DNA of 64,000 nt. It comes from Aulostomus chinensis. Lineage: Eukaryota; Chordata; Actinopteri; Syngnathiformes; Aulostomidae. Below are positions 36,225 to 50,143 of the stretch, piece by piece. The notes under the pieces were generated by a model that saw nothing but the letters and a program-made list of their open reading frames with translations, was not told the origin of the DNA and searched no databases. The DNA is taken from NCBI GenBank assembly GCA_037954235.1, contig JBBMOA010000014.1, positions 23,639,773 to 23,703,772 on the forward strand. The letters run 5' to 3'. The position numbers were made by a program, and so were the translations under genes. Within the stretch, counting starts at the first letter, position 1. Every line of letters begins with the position of its first letter.

Positions 36225-37443
36225 ACAGAGCAACTCTACTGTGCACGTTTGTGTAATTATGGAGAGGTGAGGAGGGTTTGAAAGCTTCAACTCCCAGGTA
36301 TGTGCAGGCTTTAGTCGCTGCAGCGGTGCTACAATGGGGAGGTTTGAGCCTGGCCAGGAAGTTGAATGTGCATTGATTAGAATGAAGGTGCAACACCGGC
36401 GGCAGCAGCCAAGAATGTAGGATAGCATATCAGTGGGGCAGCTAGAAAAATGCTGCAGTGATTGAACCCCCGCCAAGACTCGGGGCTAACACAGCCCACC
36501 TACAACCACCGCTGCTCCAGGAAACGCGTCTGGCTCAGTCGATTGTGCTCCTTTCTGCTGCAGAGTTGAAACGGTGGCGGAGTTCAGCTGCAGTCCAGGA
36601 ACTGACATTTACCCTCTACCTTTTTCTACAGCAGGTGGACAGGAAACCCCACTGTGTTTTTGACCAACTCTGAACCAGAAACTGAATCAAAAGTTAGGAC
36701 TCGATGTTCACATGCCAGGTTTCTCAGAGCACCGGTGTCTTTGGCCTGGTTTCCACAAAAGCACTTCACCCAGCGTCTTTTTTCCAGAACGTCTGGGCAG
36801 TTTTTGTGTGCTTCTAGTTGAAATTTAACTTTTAACAAGGTGACTATGTCATCAAGGTCACCAACGGATCAGGACGCGGAAAGTCACAAATGGAAAGTCT
36901 GGTTCTGACACTTCATGTTGCTGTGAGTGTTGTGCAGCAGTCCTCTGCATCCTGCACTAACATCCTCCTCCTCCTCTCTCTGGCTGTCAGACTGGTGATG
37001 GTGGGGCATCACATTTTGACGCTCATTACTAGAAACTACGACGTCAAAACGTCATTCTAGCTAAGAGGACACAGGATGCTTGAGTGCAGCCTCATCCCAC
37101 CACCAGCTCTGCAGGTTGAGCAGCTTGCCAAGCACTGACCGGGTGATCTCTCTTCCCTCGGGCCCGACCAGGTACTGCACCATCCACTGGCACGCTTCAC
37201 TGCTCTTGGACAGTAAAACCTCCACTGTGGCCATCCATTCCTCTGTGTCCACCCTGCAGAGTATAAAAGATGAACGTGTGTGAGAGGAGCGCTACTGCTG
37301 CTGCTCGGGCCTGATAACATGTGGCCTGTGCTCGTACCGGAGTTTCTTTTTGGTGTGCAGGTACGTGTGGAAGAGGAAGTGAACAGCCAGCTGGAGACTC
37401 TCTTTAGCCATGGCCTGGTAGTTGGGATGTTTCAGCTTTGTCT

Positions 37444-37515
<72 letters not shown>

Positions 37516-38879
37516 CAATTACTTTGACAAAATCCTTCTCAATGATCACAAACACGTACGTTGTATCGCACATGATTCATGTGATTTCATGCTGTTTTAA
37601 TTCATGATCTTGTGTTTCAGAAGTCCTGCTCTAACGTGCGATTTGTTCAGTTCCTCTGTTCTTCTTTCATGTACACTAACTGATCTAAATAGATCAAAGT
37701 GAAAGGACCAGATGATGACAGAAGGATGAAATTGAGGAAATTAACAAAATTCTGCTAAATACAAAGAAATCTTAATGTTCCTATGACTTTGATGACTCAA
37801 ATATTTTAGTTGTAAGAAGTAACAAGTAACAAGAATGAGGTGAATTACTGTTGAACAGAAAGGGTAAAAGTAAACACGAGTGTTTGCATTTGTGTTCCTG
37901 AAGCTTGAAATCTGCGGACCAAGACAAAGAGCAGAGAGACGTACCGCGTTGACGGAGGCCAGCGAGAGGGTGAAGTTGAAGTAGTCGCTGTTGTAGACGT
38001 CTCTGTTCCTCATGAACTTGAGATTCTCATCTCTCACAATCTACGGCAGACATAAACAGAGAGGTGAGCTCCTTCTGCAGTCACTAAACCACTGGGCCGT
38101 CTCTGACGATGAGCTCATGTGGAGAGACGACAGACATTCCTCTCTAAGGCCTCCAGGTTACCTGATAGATGCTGGCGGGCATCTTCTCCACAAACAGCCC
38201 CTTCTTCTCTCCCTTGCGGACCAGGCGGGTGAGGAGGGTGAGGCGGTCGTTGTTGGCTCTGGGGGGGCGAGGAGAGGACTGAGGCGAAACATCAGGGGAG
38301 GACGGGGCAGATCTGGAAAATACAGAACACACAGCTGAGTGAGTGTTTTCTCCCCAAAAGATGAATGACATTTAAACGTGATGGCTGGAAACCTGCATAC
38401 TCTACTGTCATTCAGCCTTATCCTAAATATTTTAAAAGAACTGAATTAATTCAACTTAAATATTCTATGAGGACCAGCTGCCTTCTGTGTGACAGCTGAT
38501 AGGAGCCCAAAGAAACGATAAGCAACCTGGTGATGATGAGAAATCTGAGCCTGTCGAGCACAGACGGCCTGAGATGTGTGCACTGATGGACGGAAAGATT
38601 TATTTTGAATGCATAAAGACGATAAAAGTCAACACTTGATGACCTGTCCTCCTTAAGTCATTGATGGTTTATTTATTCATCTCACCTCATACTCAATATC
38701 TAATAAAATTATCAAATTCTATACTTTGTACACACATGCATACGCCCACGTATCCAAAAGTCAAATATCTACAAACTGACATCCTTATTTACATAAAAAC
38801 TATCATCAAATACATAAACTCCTCCCAACCTATGAAAACCATCACATTAAACTGGTTTATGTTTGGATTTTGCTTTAAC

Positions 38880-38922
<43 letters not shown>

Positions 38923-41900
38923 CCAGTACAAAGAGAGTCCACTCACAGTGTCAGGTCCTCAGCCTCCTGCCTCATGATGCTGACTCGGCTCTTCTTAGGA
39001 AGAACAGGGGAGTTTTGCTCGCTGATCTTCTGATAGAACAACATGTAGGCGTTCCAATATCTCCTCCGTAGGTCAGGGTATGGGTTGGCTACACACACAC
39101 ACACAAACACACATGCACAAGCACACGCTAAAGGTTAATCTTCATTCAACCTTTGCATTCTTGTGTCTTCACTTTGATGTAGAACTGCAGAGTTTGACAC
39201 TGAAAGCTGCTCTCACATTTTCAGGTTCAGCTGCTGAAGGCTGGTAGAAGGTAGAATAAAAATGACCTGCTGACTGGCTTGATTTATCACTGCAGCAGAA
39301 AATGTACTTTTGACCTTTTTTTTCTAACAGACCATAAAATACTGTATGTCATTATTAGAGGTGAGTATTTGGATCAGGCCTTTATATTCAGCGCAGTCAT
39401 GCAGGTTATCATCAAAGAAGTCCCACTGATACTCACACTGGTCATAAACCTTGGGGCGATATTCTCCTCCGAAGCACTCGTACTCCAGGCTTTCATCATT
39501 CATATCAAACTCCTCCACCATGTTGTCGTTGAACTTGTACCAACGTCCGCGAGCACTACCACTGAACAGGAGAGAGGAGCGGGGAACGTCTCACTATTTA
39601 TTTGAAACTGAATGAAGGATAAAAAATACTTGCAACCTTCAGAGATATCAGTCACGAGACTGGGATGGAAAAGCAGATTAACAGCCTGAATTTAAAATAT
39701 GACTGCAGTTGCACCAGTGCAGAGGCTGAAAATAATACCTAGTTAATTCTGGTGGGTCTATGCAGCATGACTTCACAGTAGTAGGAGGTTTTTCTATTCG
39801 AAACTTCATTGTTCTCTGAATTAATGTAGAATTACTATAAAGAATAACTGACGTCAAAGCAAATCCAGATGATGTTCAACAGCCTCTTGAAAAAAATCAT
39901 CATCCTGAGAACAAATCTGCTGTAGTCTAAAAGCAGGGATGGGGATGAGTGTGGGAGCTTTCTGCTGCAGCTGTGCAGCGAGCATGGCGGCCCATCAGAA
40001 CCAGACAGGAGCCCACACACGCTACATTCATGTGCCCCGAGGACATCATCTAAAATCTGCCGGGGAAACTAAAACTAAAAGATAAATGTGTTCCACTTAT
40101 GTCCCTCATGTGTAAAGTAGGAACATGAGCTGGAGAGCACATGAAGCTCCACCAAGAACACGCAAATATACATGTTGTGAATTCTAAAAGAAGTTGGAGG
40201 AAGTCTCACCGTCTGTCTTTAATGAAGGAGTAGTAGTGCCCAGCATGCGCCTGGCCACTGTGGACAACAACTCCCACCAGCTCGTAGTTCTCAGAGATGG
40301 TGACTTTCTTCCTGGGTGACCCTCCTGACGTCCCATCGCCTCGCCCCTCTCCTGCCTCTCCACTGCAGTCTTGACGGGCCATTCCAGAGACGGTGTACGG
40401 CTCCATGTTCAGCACCCAGGGGAACTGTGCACCACCAATGAGCACACGCTCAAATTAGTGAAACCTTCAAGCAGGACATTTCTATTTGTCTCAACAACCA
40501 AGGCTTAGACACAGTGAGCCCCACCAGTTCACTATCACGCTTAGACTTTGTTCATTCCACAGCATCACCAGTGAGCTGGGCGGAGCCAGGATGTGAGCAG
40601 TGAACAGAGGGATGTTGAATCTCCCTACCCGAATCTGTTCATCATATTTGATGGAGCGTCCGCTTTCCCAGTCGAAGCCGAAGCGCATGAGGTGGATACA
40701 AAGAACACTGGGCAGTGATTTGATACACGTCCTCTTCACCGTGGTCCTCTATCATCGTGAGAACAAACACGTGTTAGTACGCACCATATCAATAAAGTGC
40801 AATTAAGGAAGTTGCGCGCCAGCTCACCTTTTCCTTGCATTTCTCACAATAGTAGGCGTTGCTGCCCTCCAGCACCTCTCCTCTGACAAACTGGTCTAAA
40901 GAGATCTCCAGACTTTGGCAGGAAGTCACGCCGAGGTTCAGAGCCATGAATGTTTCTTCACGTTCATAACTGTAGGAAGAAAAGTCAAACCTTAACCGCG
41001 ACGTATTTCTAATTAAAACCACAGTATGGAGTTTTAGGTAACTGGTAATAATACATTAGCTCGGGCTCACCGGTGAGGACAGTCTTTACAAATCTTCTGG
41101 TCGGAGAAAATTCCTTGAAATGTGTTTTTGAAGATTTGCTCTCGCCCCATTTTCTGGTGGAGGAGGGGCGTTTCATTATTAACCATCATGAACATTTCTT
41201 GATAGTACTACATGTTAGTGCAGGGTCCATATGACAATGCTGCATGTTTTTTAAAGTCGGTGTATATTTTACCTTGAGATGTTCGTCCAGCTGGTCCACC
41301 AGACTTGTGAAGAATTCATAAGCATCCTGCTGCTCTCTCACGTAGAGCTCCTTGTTCCACATCTTGAAGATCTGACAGAAATCATTTGTATGTGACTAAC
41401 TGATGCGCAGTGAAGCAATCATCGCATCATGATGCGGAGAATTCCCTCTAAGTGGTAAAGCTGGAGTTTGCTGTTGACATGTTTAAACTTTAAAATCATA
41501 CGAACAGTCCTACAGGAATTTTGCAGCATTTTGTGACACATATAGGAGTTTAGCAGCTTGGGCGGACGGTCCAGCTTCGAGAAAACACTGCAGTATCTTA
41601 TATTTTTACATTACTAGCAAAAAAACAACAACAACAACAAAAAAAACCCAACCCCAAATAACCTCAAAATGTACCAGGTGCAATATGAGAGAAAGGTATC
41701 AGGTAAAACGCTGGAAGGAAACTGATGTAGAGCGTCTTGAGTCACTGGTCAGACTGAATGGGATATGAATTAAAAATTCTTCAAGAATTTCATTTCAACT
41801 CCTTGATAGAATTATTGCCTCATTAACAATAAGATCAATAGTCTGGATTATTGCCATCAGTGAACGCTTGGACACTGTTGGCTGAACAATGTCAAACCTC

Positions 41901-44900
41901 TCAACTCCACCGCTGAGGAAGTTTGTGAATGAGTTGTGCAGACCTGCCAGGTACATTGTGAACACACTCTTACTGAAGCTTTTCAAGTGACATACACACA
42001 ATCAGATGGGCTCAATTTCAACGTCACTAACAGTTTAAAGTGTGACTGTGTTACCATACGTGCGCTAATACCTTCCAGAAGTTCTCGGGTATGTAGTACT
42101 GCAGTTTGCTCTCCATCAGGTGCCCGAACAAAGACTGAACCTGGTAGAAGACACTCTCATCTGGCTGGTCGGTGTCATCCTCGATGGACAGGAACGCCTT
42201 CAAACCGATGAAAACATCAGCACCGATACTGGCCTCACAGGGCTTCAAAGATCAGGCACCTTCTGGTGAGCTGGCAAAGGAAGCATGAGTACCTCTGGTA
42301 GGCCAGGCTGCATGTACAGCTGCTGGAAAACTGCATTCATGTAGCATGTGGCTCCGCCGTTCTTCAAGCCTACGAAACCCGAGACTGAGCGGCTCTCCAC
42401 TGGAGGCAGAAACTGACAAGGGCGAGAAAGTGAGAGGGTTAGTGTTGACGCCGACCTACATCCAGCATCAAATAACCCTGCAAGAAATACTAGCGTCTCA
42501 CATCGAACTCCTTAGAGAGCGAAGGGTCCAGCTGGTGGTGCATTGACAGTAGCTCTCTGGTGATCAGTCGCAGGTTGGGGAGAGAGCTGTCTGCCAGCAT
42601 CACCAGCACCTCGTAGGCTGCCAGCCTGCTGCTGGCGGTGCTGCACCTGACCACACACACAGATGATGGTAAGCCATGGTAGTGTTGCTGGCACAGCCTA
42701 GGGCTGTCCCTAATCCCATTTTTTGGGCTTCAAAGCTTCGGTGTTTATCACCTGTGAATAATCAAAGCTTCACCAAATCAACGTTCATTAGAATGCAGAT
42801 GGCACCAACGATGCAAACGTCTGCCATAGAAATCTCTGGCAAGTGCGACGGCTCAGCAGTGACAGTTTTCAGGTGATTAGCCAAAATTGCAGCAGATTTC
42901 TGGCACTCAACATTTTTGTGGTCACCTCTGTAAATTTGGAAGTTCGTGCAGATGCTTTTAAACTGTTGACATCTTAAATGTGTAATGTTCTTGTAAGTCT
43001 GACTGCGGAGCCGTCAGGTGTCAACGGCAGGTTCAGTGCATTGCTGGTGACTGCAGATAAGAGCTGCCATCACAAAACTACGAAGTTTAAGTTGTCTAAG
43101 AATAAGTAATGATAATTCATGCTTTGCATAATGAAGTATATGCATAATGTTGAACTGCTATGATTGCATCTTTGGGATGATTAATGTAGCCTCATGAAAA
43201 AGAAAAAGGAAAAAAAAAAAAGACACTACTGAAAACTTGTTTTATGCGTTGATTACCATGGAACCGAATCAAGCTATGAAGCCCTGAAGCATTCAGGTCA
43301 GCAGTACTGCAGTGCTTTCAAAATCTGATCAATATATTGGGACAAAATGCCATACTTGGGGTGGAAGTCGTGGCTGGGGGCTGGGGAAGTTGTAGGATTG
43401 GAGCTGTTGATGATGATGCGTGAGGCTCGGAACAGGAAGTCGTCCAACAACTGCTGGATCAGAGATGGACCTGAGGAAAGAGTTCCACATCGTCACATAA
43501 CACAGTCCTGATCTCACTTAAATGAGCTGGAAGATGTAGAAAACATCAACACTTGTGTGTTCTCACCAAGGTGTTCCTTCTCATTCCCGCAGAGAGAGAG
43601 CAAGGTCTTAATGAGCCGGAGGTGTCCTGCCAGGAGGATGTTGTCCGCCTCGCTGGTCTCCATCTCCGAGCTCCAGCTGGGTTCAAAGTTGTCGAGCCAA
43701 GAGATTTCATCCTCCAGCATGTTGGCGGTGCTCACTTTCAGCACTTCCATCTCTGAAGCTGCATGAGGACGGTTAAAAGGAGAAATGATTCGAGTGATAA
43801 TGCAGCTTAAATGTTCTGCATCTTAATTGTCGCCAATGGTGCCATCATGTAACTTTGGTTAATGACTTGTTTAACATCGTGCAGCTCCAAGTCCTGTTAA
43901 GAGTGGCGAAAAGTTGACTTACTTGTGAGATCGTCCAGCAGCTGGCACCTGAGGTCAAAGTACTCCGTGCACTGGGACAGCAATCTGAAGACAAGAAGCA
44001 CGAACCGTGAGAGCACTGCAGCAATGTCATCAATTTTGACCTTATTTCTCTCTGAATGACCTCTGGTTGACGCCTCTCATGACAGAAGTAGGACTCCATA
44101 GTGGCAGCTGAGCCGTAAGAACAACCGAGAGGAGAAACAAGTTGGGTTTCTGAACGTCAGGGAAGGCAGACGTGTCCGACTGGCTCAGGGTGTAGAGCTG
44201 ATCACAAGCTACACGGCGGATCTGACGGAGAACACACGCGTTTATGAACAGAGATATGTTTCCTCCAAAGAGACAGTTGAGAAAATGGTGGGTGGTGTTG
44301 TTTACCTCTCCACTGGGAGATCCCAGCAGGACATCGATGATGAAGTCATTGACGGAGGGAAGGTTGTAAAAAGAGGCTGCAACCGAGCACAAGTGTTGGA
44401 CTAATGAGAGCAATGTGGCGGACATAGTACTTTAACAACATAATACAAAGTACACACTGGGCTGTACATCAAGGCATCAACCCTTCTTGAAACTGAACAC
44501 AGCAAATCCTCAAAAAGGTGAGGAGTGGGTTTCAATGGTGTGTTCTCTCTTACATAGTTGCTGACAGCGTAGCTGTAGACAGGTAACCAGGAGCGACAGA
44601 GCCTCGCGGGCAATGATGGCATCTTTGATGGAGACACTCTGCTGTCTAACGCAAATCCCAGCATGCAAAGCTGTTGGTGTGGTCTCGCCCTCACTGCTGG
44701 AGCTGCAGTTACTTCCTGCAAACACACACAATCAGTTTTGCTTTAATTTCTTTAGCTGCTGGTGCTACATGAGTCATGTGCAACGATCCGTGGGAAAACA
44801 CACCTGGTCACAACTCAGGAATGAAGCTGAACAACAACATTATCAGAACTGTTTACCGTAAACCTTTAATAGGCCTTCAGACAGGTTTGTGAGTCTGTTT

Positions 44901-47900
44901 TTCTCACCTGAGGACTGCACTGACTGGTTGATGCATTTAGCTCTCCTCCTAACTCTGCTGCTGCAGCTGTTTGAAGGGCTTTGAATGAGCTTCGTCTCTG
45001 GTGGATTTGTGACTCCAAATGTTGTGTGGATGTCAGATTAATAAACTAATCATAAATAAATGTAGGACCCTCTTGAAGAATGAGAACTTGCACCTGGCAG
45101 AGCAGAACTGAGAGCGTGTTCCAACTCACCGGTACTACTGACTCTGGTACGGACTCCCTGTGGAAGAAGTGAGCTGTGGGTCTCTCTGATTGGCTGCGGG
45201 CTTCCAACCAGATCCAGTCGCCCTGCTGCAGCTGCCCAGGTCAGACGCATGAAACAGGCCACAGTAGAGGTGAAGTCCCCCACCTCCATGGTCTAGAATA
45301 GAGAGAGCAGAGACGTTTACTATAGAAATGAACCGCTTACTCAACGAATGGCGTTTGGCTGGATCTTCTTCCAGCACCTGAATCGCCACACGAGCAGCAG
45401 GTATGATCTCCTCCACTCTTATGGACGAGCGCTCAGACAAAGACATCTGTCTGTAGGAGGATTTCTCTGGAGTCCCACAAAGAGACAGCTGTCGCCCCGT
45501 CCGTCCAGCGTTCCGGAACGGACGCGATGACAGCGCCTCCCCATCCCTGATGACATCATCATCCAGCACTGCCGGCATGCTCTGGCCAACCAGAAGGAAC
45601 CTGTAAGACACAGAACCACTTCAGTATGGAAGCCATAAAATGATAGCTGCCTCAAAATATCCAATGCTGGGTGTGTGAGACGTGTTGCACCTGGCCAACT
45701 GAAGGCAGATGGAGTAGACGCCTTGTCTGGTTTCATAGTCCACCTCCGACGGGATGGAATCCCTCTGCATTACATTCACCACCAGACTGCAGAGTAAACA
45801 CAGACGACTGTCATCAACATGAGAAAGATTTATCGGGATTGCTCGAGGAGAGTAAGAGACTTGCTGTAAAGCATTTAAAAAAACAAAACAAAACGTACAC
45901 ACGTTTGTCCATTCCCATTCACAAACAGTAGTAAAAAAACAGCAGAAGAGCAGCGTGTCAGCACTAAAAATCAGATCTTCAAGGTATTTTGGATTCAAAC
46001 AGAGATAAAGTGGTGGAGTAGAAACTGGTCTGGTCTCCGATCATACCTGAGGCCTCCTGCTTTCAGGAAGTTCTCACAGAAAGACTTGCTGCTGGTTTTG
46101 GCCATCTCATCATCAGACGTGGGCATGAGTTTAGAACTCAACACCTAAGAAACACACAAAAGAGGAATGAACATCCATACAACATCTGTTTTCACTCAAG
46201 ACACATGGAATAAATCTGCTCCTGAAAAACCACACCACTCACATTACCGTACCTGCAAAAACATTCTCAAGGGTTACTATGGTTTTGCCCCAGTCGTTGC
46301 AACTTGTGTTCACTGTTTCACTGAGCCCTGTGAAACTTTACATATATCAAAGATTACCTGAGCTGGACCTCCATCGTTTGTGGTTGCTCTACAATGCCTG
46401 GATGGATGTGCTTCATATTCCAATCAACTCAACAAGACAGCGCGCTTCATTTGAGAAATTGAAGACCAGAAATTTTCTCTTCCAGTGGCAGATAAATTGG
46501 AGTACTGATTTTATATATGTGTGTGTGTGTGTGTGTGTGTACCTCCAGGTTGTACAGCACTCTGAAGGTGGACATGCCCGGAGCTGATGATCTAAACAGA
46601 GACTCCAGGATGGACGCAGCACTGGGCTGGTGCTGCTGTTTGGAGGCCATGGATGGGGAACGGGACCCTGTGCCCTGGCCGAGGGTGAACAGCGTCTTCT
46701 ACAGAGAGACAGACAGAGACTTTAGGAAATAATAAAGAGGAAAGACAGCACTTGTACAGCTGAGACATGGAGAAAACACACTCTAAGACCAAGGGCTTCA
46801 AACCAGCTTCACCCTTCAGCTTTGGTAAAAGCCGCTTGATCTGCACGCATCTTCGCAGACAATCTGATGTACCTGATGGCTCCAGACGCTGGATTCTTTG
46901 GGAACAAAGTTATCGAGAGCATCTTGCACCTCTGGATCTGTTGGGATCAGCAGCAGCAGCTTCCTAACACGAAGAGTAATCCTGGGAGGTGATAAAACCA
47001 TATGAATAATGAGGCACTAGGTCGCTGAATGTTCCCAGTCATCAGGTCACGGTAACTCTGAAGTGCTGTGTCATAGGCAACTGGACTTGTTTCAATTTGT
47101 TGATAAGAAAACTGAAACAACTGCAAACATTGCCTTCATAAATGTTTTCACACCAAGAGCAGAGTACTGATACTGACAACTGATTTTCTCCAGAATAAAC
47201 TAGTAAATTAACAAAAAAAATCTAAAAATTTAGAATTTGATTAAAGTTGGAGACATATACACTCATTTCTTTGTCGTTGTATCTCCCTCACCTGGATTCA
47301 TCCAGGTTCGCCAGCTGGTAAAGCATCTCAAACACGTTACACACCAGTGCCATTACCACACCGGGCAGAGACTTCTCCTGGAGAGAGACAAACACGCACA
47401 CACCGATGTAAACCCAAGGGTGTTGGTAGCCATTATGGCAAGCAGCACATCTTTCGGCTCGTCGCTGGGATGGTACCTGCTCTAAAGCGTAGGCAGAGTT
47501 GAACACGGCAGAGCTGGAACTACTGGAGGCAGAGGCGGAGGACTCAGAGCTGCCAGAAGGAGTACCAGTACCTGAACTCTTCACAGTCAGGCTCTGCTCA
47601 TCACTAAAGCCAAGCTGGGACAGCAGTTTCTGGTCCCGGTTCATGGTCAACTAACACATAGTGAGGGGAGAGTGAAGGGATCAAATGAGAGAAAACAAAA
47701 ACAGGGGTTGCTCAAGGCAGTGTTTCCCCTGCCACATCATAGAGGAGGTGGGCCACCATGACCGAGTGGCTCTCTGCCTTCAAGAAGTCACAGTGCATGG
47801 GTTTATAGTGTGGAATGTGTTCTGTTTTCAGGGGAAACACATGACTGGGAGAGGAGTACAGTACTTTAATGAGGGAATGACAGATAAAAATAGCACATTT

Positions 47901-50071
47901 AAAAAAGAGAGAGAGAGGAACACAGAGTCCCTGTCATTTACAGAGGCATCGACACTTACCACACTATCATTGGCAAAGATTTGAACATTATCCACCGGAC
48001 AGCTCAAGTGCTCTGATATCTTCCACCGGATACTTCCTATTGTCTCATTACTGTGGGTCTGCAGGAAACATGCAGGCACAGGAGAGTCATTTCCTCTGGA
48101 GATGAAACTTAATTTAATGAAAGTGCATAAGGAGGCTCCAGGAAAAGTCTCACCGTACCTCTAAGGTGAAAGTGTCTTTGGTTGACTCGTAAGTGATGTG
48201 AAGAGTGATAGGGTGTCCGTTGAACGAGGCCCCATGAGGTAGAATTGTACGAGGAACAGAGTACATATCCTGCACAGAGGTTATTGTTAAACACACACGT
48301 ACACACACAATGATCCGGAGGACCTACCAGGAGGAGGAGCCTACCTCTATAGTGATGACGTAGCGTTCAGCCAATAGCAGCAGTCGTTCTATGATTACCA
48401 GTTTAGTGGATCTGGAGATGAACACAGACGTAGGAGGCGAGTGATCCAACTCTCATAACACGAGTGCATCATCGAAGGAAACAACTGGTTTGTCTAATCA
48501 CCAGTTAGTTGTAGTGTAACACAGGCAAAAGCACACACTGGCCCCCAGCCCCCCGGCGTACCTAGATGGTGATTGTACAGAAGTGGCCACAGTGGGCATG
48601 GCGGTGGCCGTCAGCATCTTAGTTGCCCTGGTAACAGCATGAGTCAAAGTGGGCCCACCCAGGGCTGAGCTTGCTGCCTGAGTAAAAGAGAAATAAATAA
48701 ATGTATGATTTTAAAGTGAAATGGCACCATCAGCCCTTGCAGTAGTGCATCCGACTTCTTACCTCTAGTCGCTTGTAACAATCAGCAATGAATTTCTTGT
48801 GCAAGGACACAGAATCCTGCAGGAAACATCATGGTTAGAGGTCAGAACACGCCGCTTCTTCCCAACACGCTCAAAAATGTGTGAGGAAGTCAGAGCATTT
48901 CTGGTTTTCTGACTGAACACCGAGTACTAGTCTCATTTAGGACAGATTGAGGGCAGCAGGGAACGCTGCCACATTCAAAAGTAAAATTAAGGCTTACCTT
49001 TTTAATTAAATGTTATTTAATCTACTTATCCATTTACTATTTTCTACTCTCTTTACTCATTCAAAAACTTTTACTGTAAAGTTCTTTCAGTCTTGTAATT
49101 AGTCACATAGTTGTTTTCCCTGTCTTGGGCGGTTCATCAGTACCTGTTTTTACTGTCTGTTATTTAGCCGAGGTGGTGGAAGTTTCTGTTTTGGTTCGTG
49201 TGAGTAAAGTAGAGATGAGCACAAATAACTGATGATCAATACTTCATTGTTAACAACTGTGTCAATCACTTCATCGATCAAAGGAGGCTGTGTTGGATTG
49301 TGAAATTAAACGATGTTGGAAAAATTACTGGTTTTAGGAGAGTGAGGAAAAAAACGGGAATACTCTGCTCCCTACTAGCCGCTGCTGCTAGCGTAGACAT
49401 AAAGAGGTCACAGAGATGTTTGGTGTGGGACTGTTTTGAATGGAAAAATGATGGGGTTCATTGTAAACACTGCAAAGCCGCGTTAACTGCAACAGAGCAA
49501 TGCCCGAAAATGATGCACCACTTGAAAAACATACCCCGCCCCTGGTTAATGTGCACGAACGCTCCTCAGTGCTAGCAGGGAGGAGCTGCGATGCTAAACG
49601 GGCAGAGAAAATCACCCAAAGGAACTTCAGAATTATTGAGAGGGATGTGCTGCCCTGAAGTATCGTTGAAAGCAAATGTTTTCAATATCTGATGAAATGA
49701 TCCAGCATGTAAGCATTCCATCACGATGCACCATCACCAGACTCGTCAAAACCCACTAAGGCAGGGGCTGTTAGAAACATTAGCCACAGCTGAGAGAGTT
49801 GCTCTAACCAGACTACCGGACCACTTTAACAGCCCTGAGCTGCCTTCACCATCACCGGCCACTACAATAACACTTAAAACCATCACTGATGTTAAACTTT
49901 CTCAACCATCAATCAAGGAAATTTCTTAAAAAGCCCATCCCTGGTGTGCAGCACTTTGTAGGAAAACTGCTACTCAAATACAGTTTGATTGAAACCAGCA
50001 GCCAATTATAAGGCAGAGTACCTCAGGTTGGACTGTGATTACAGATGATGAGACACACGAAGGAATGCGTG

Positions 50072-50143
<72 letters not shown>

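Larger units (their letters stand above)
31743..38312 (-). other. usp24: usp24 exons 52-67: C-terminal region
   Basis: Exons: 38312-38162, 38040-37945, 37441-37338, 37253-37140, 35359-35152, 35064-34975, 34792-34690, 34586-34468, 34334-34221, 33898-33833, 33759-33693, 33604-33526, 33415-33340, 32529-32443, 32324-32214, 31805-31743. Exons 58-60 diverge most from human. The intron after exon 64 begins with GC (33339-33338, AAG|GCAAGC), the only non-GT donor in the gene. Intron 55 (35360-37139) contains a recent SINE and a (CA)n tract. The final exon encodes 20 residues ending DVDP. Confidence 0.94.
42502..47377 (-). other. usp24: usp24 exons 29-42: central helical region
   Basis: Exons: 47377-47292, 46981-46873, 46698-46543, 46144-46047, 45786-45691, 45600-45378, 45292-45130, 44715-44554, 44376-44306, 44221-44061, 43984-43923, 43758-43567, 43470-43356, 42646-42502. 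Most match human closely (MSTFRVLYNLE, EVDYETRQGVYSICLQLA, TSEADNILLAGHLRLIKTLL). The exon 30/31 join (VPKESSVWSHQ|KTLFTLGQG) is the least conserved stretch, in a Ser-rich linker. The intron between exons 41 and 42 is mostly a MITE-like repeat. Confidence 0.94.

Noticed and set aside
50075..50140. Regular short repeats resembling an array
   Set aside because: Simple CA microsatellite in a vertebrate intron; no spacers, so not a CRISPR. No CRISPR, operon or prophage feature exists in the window.
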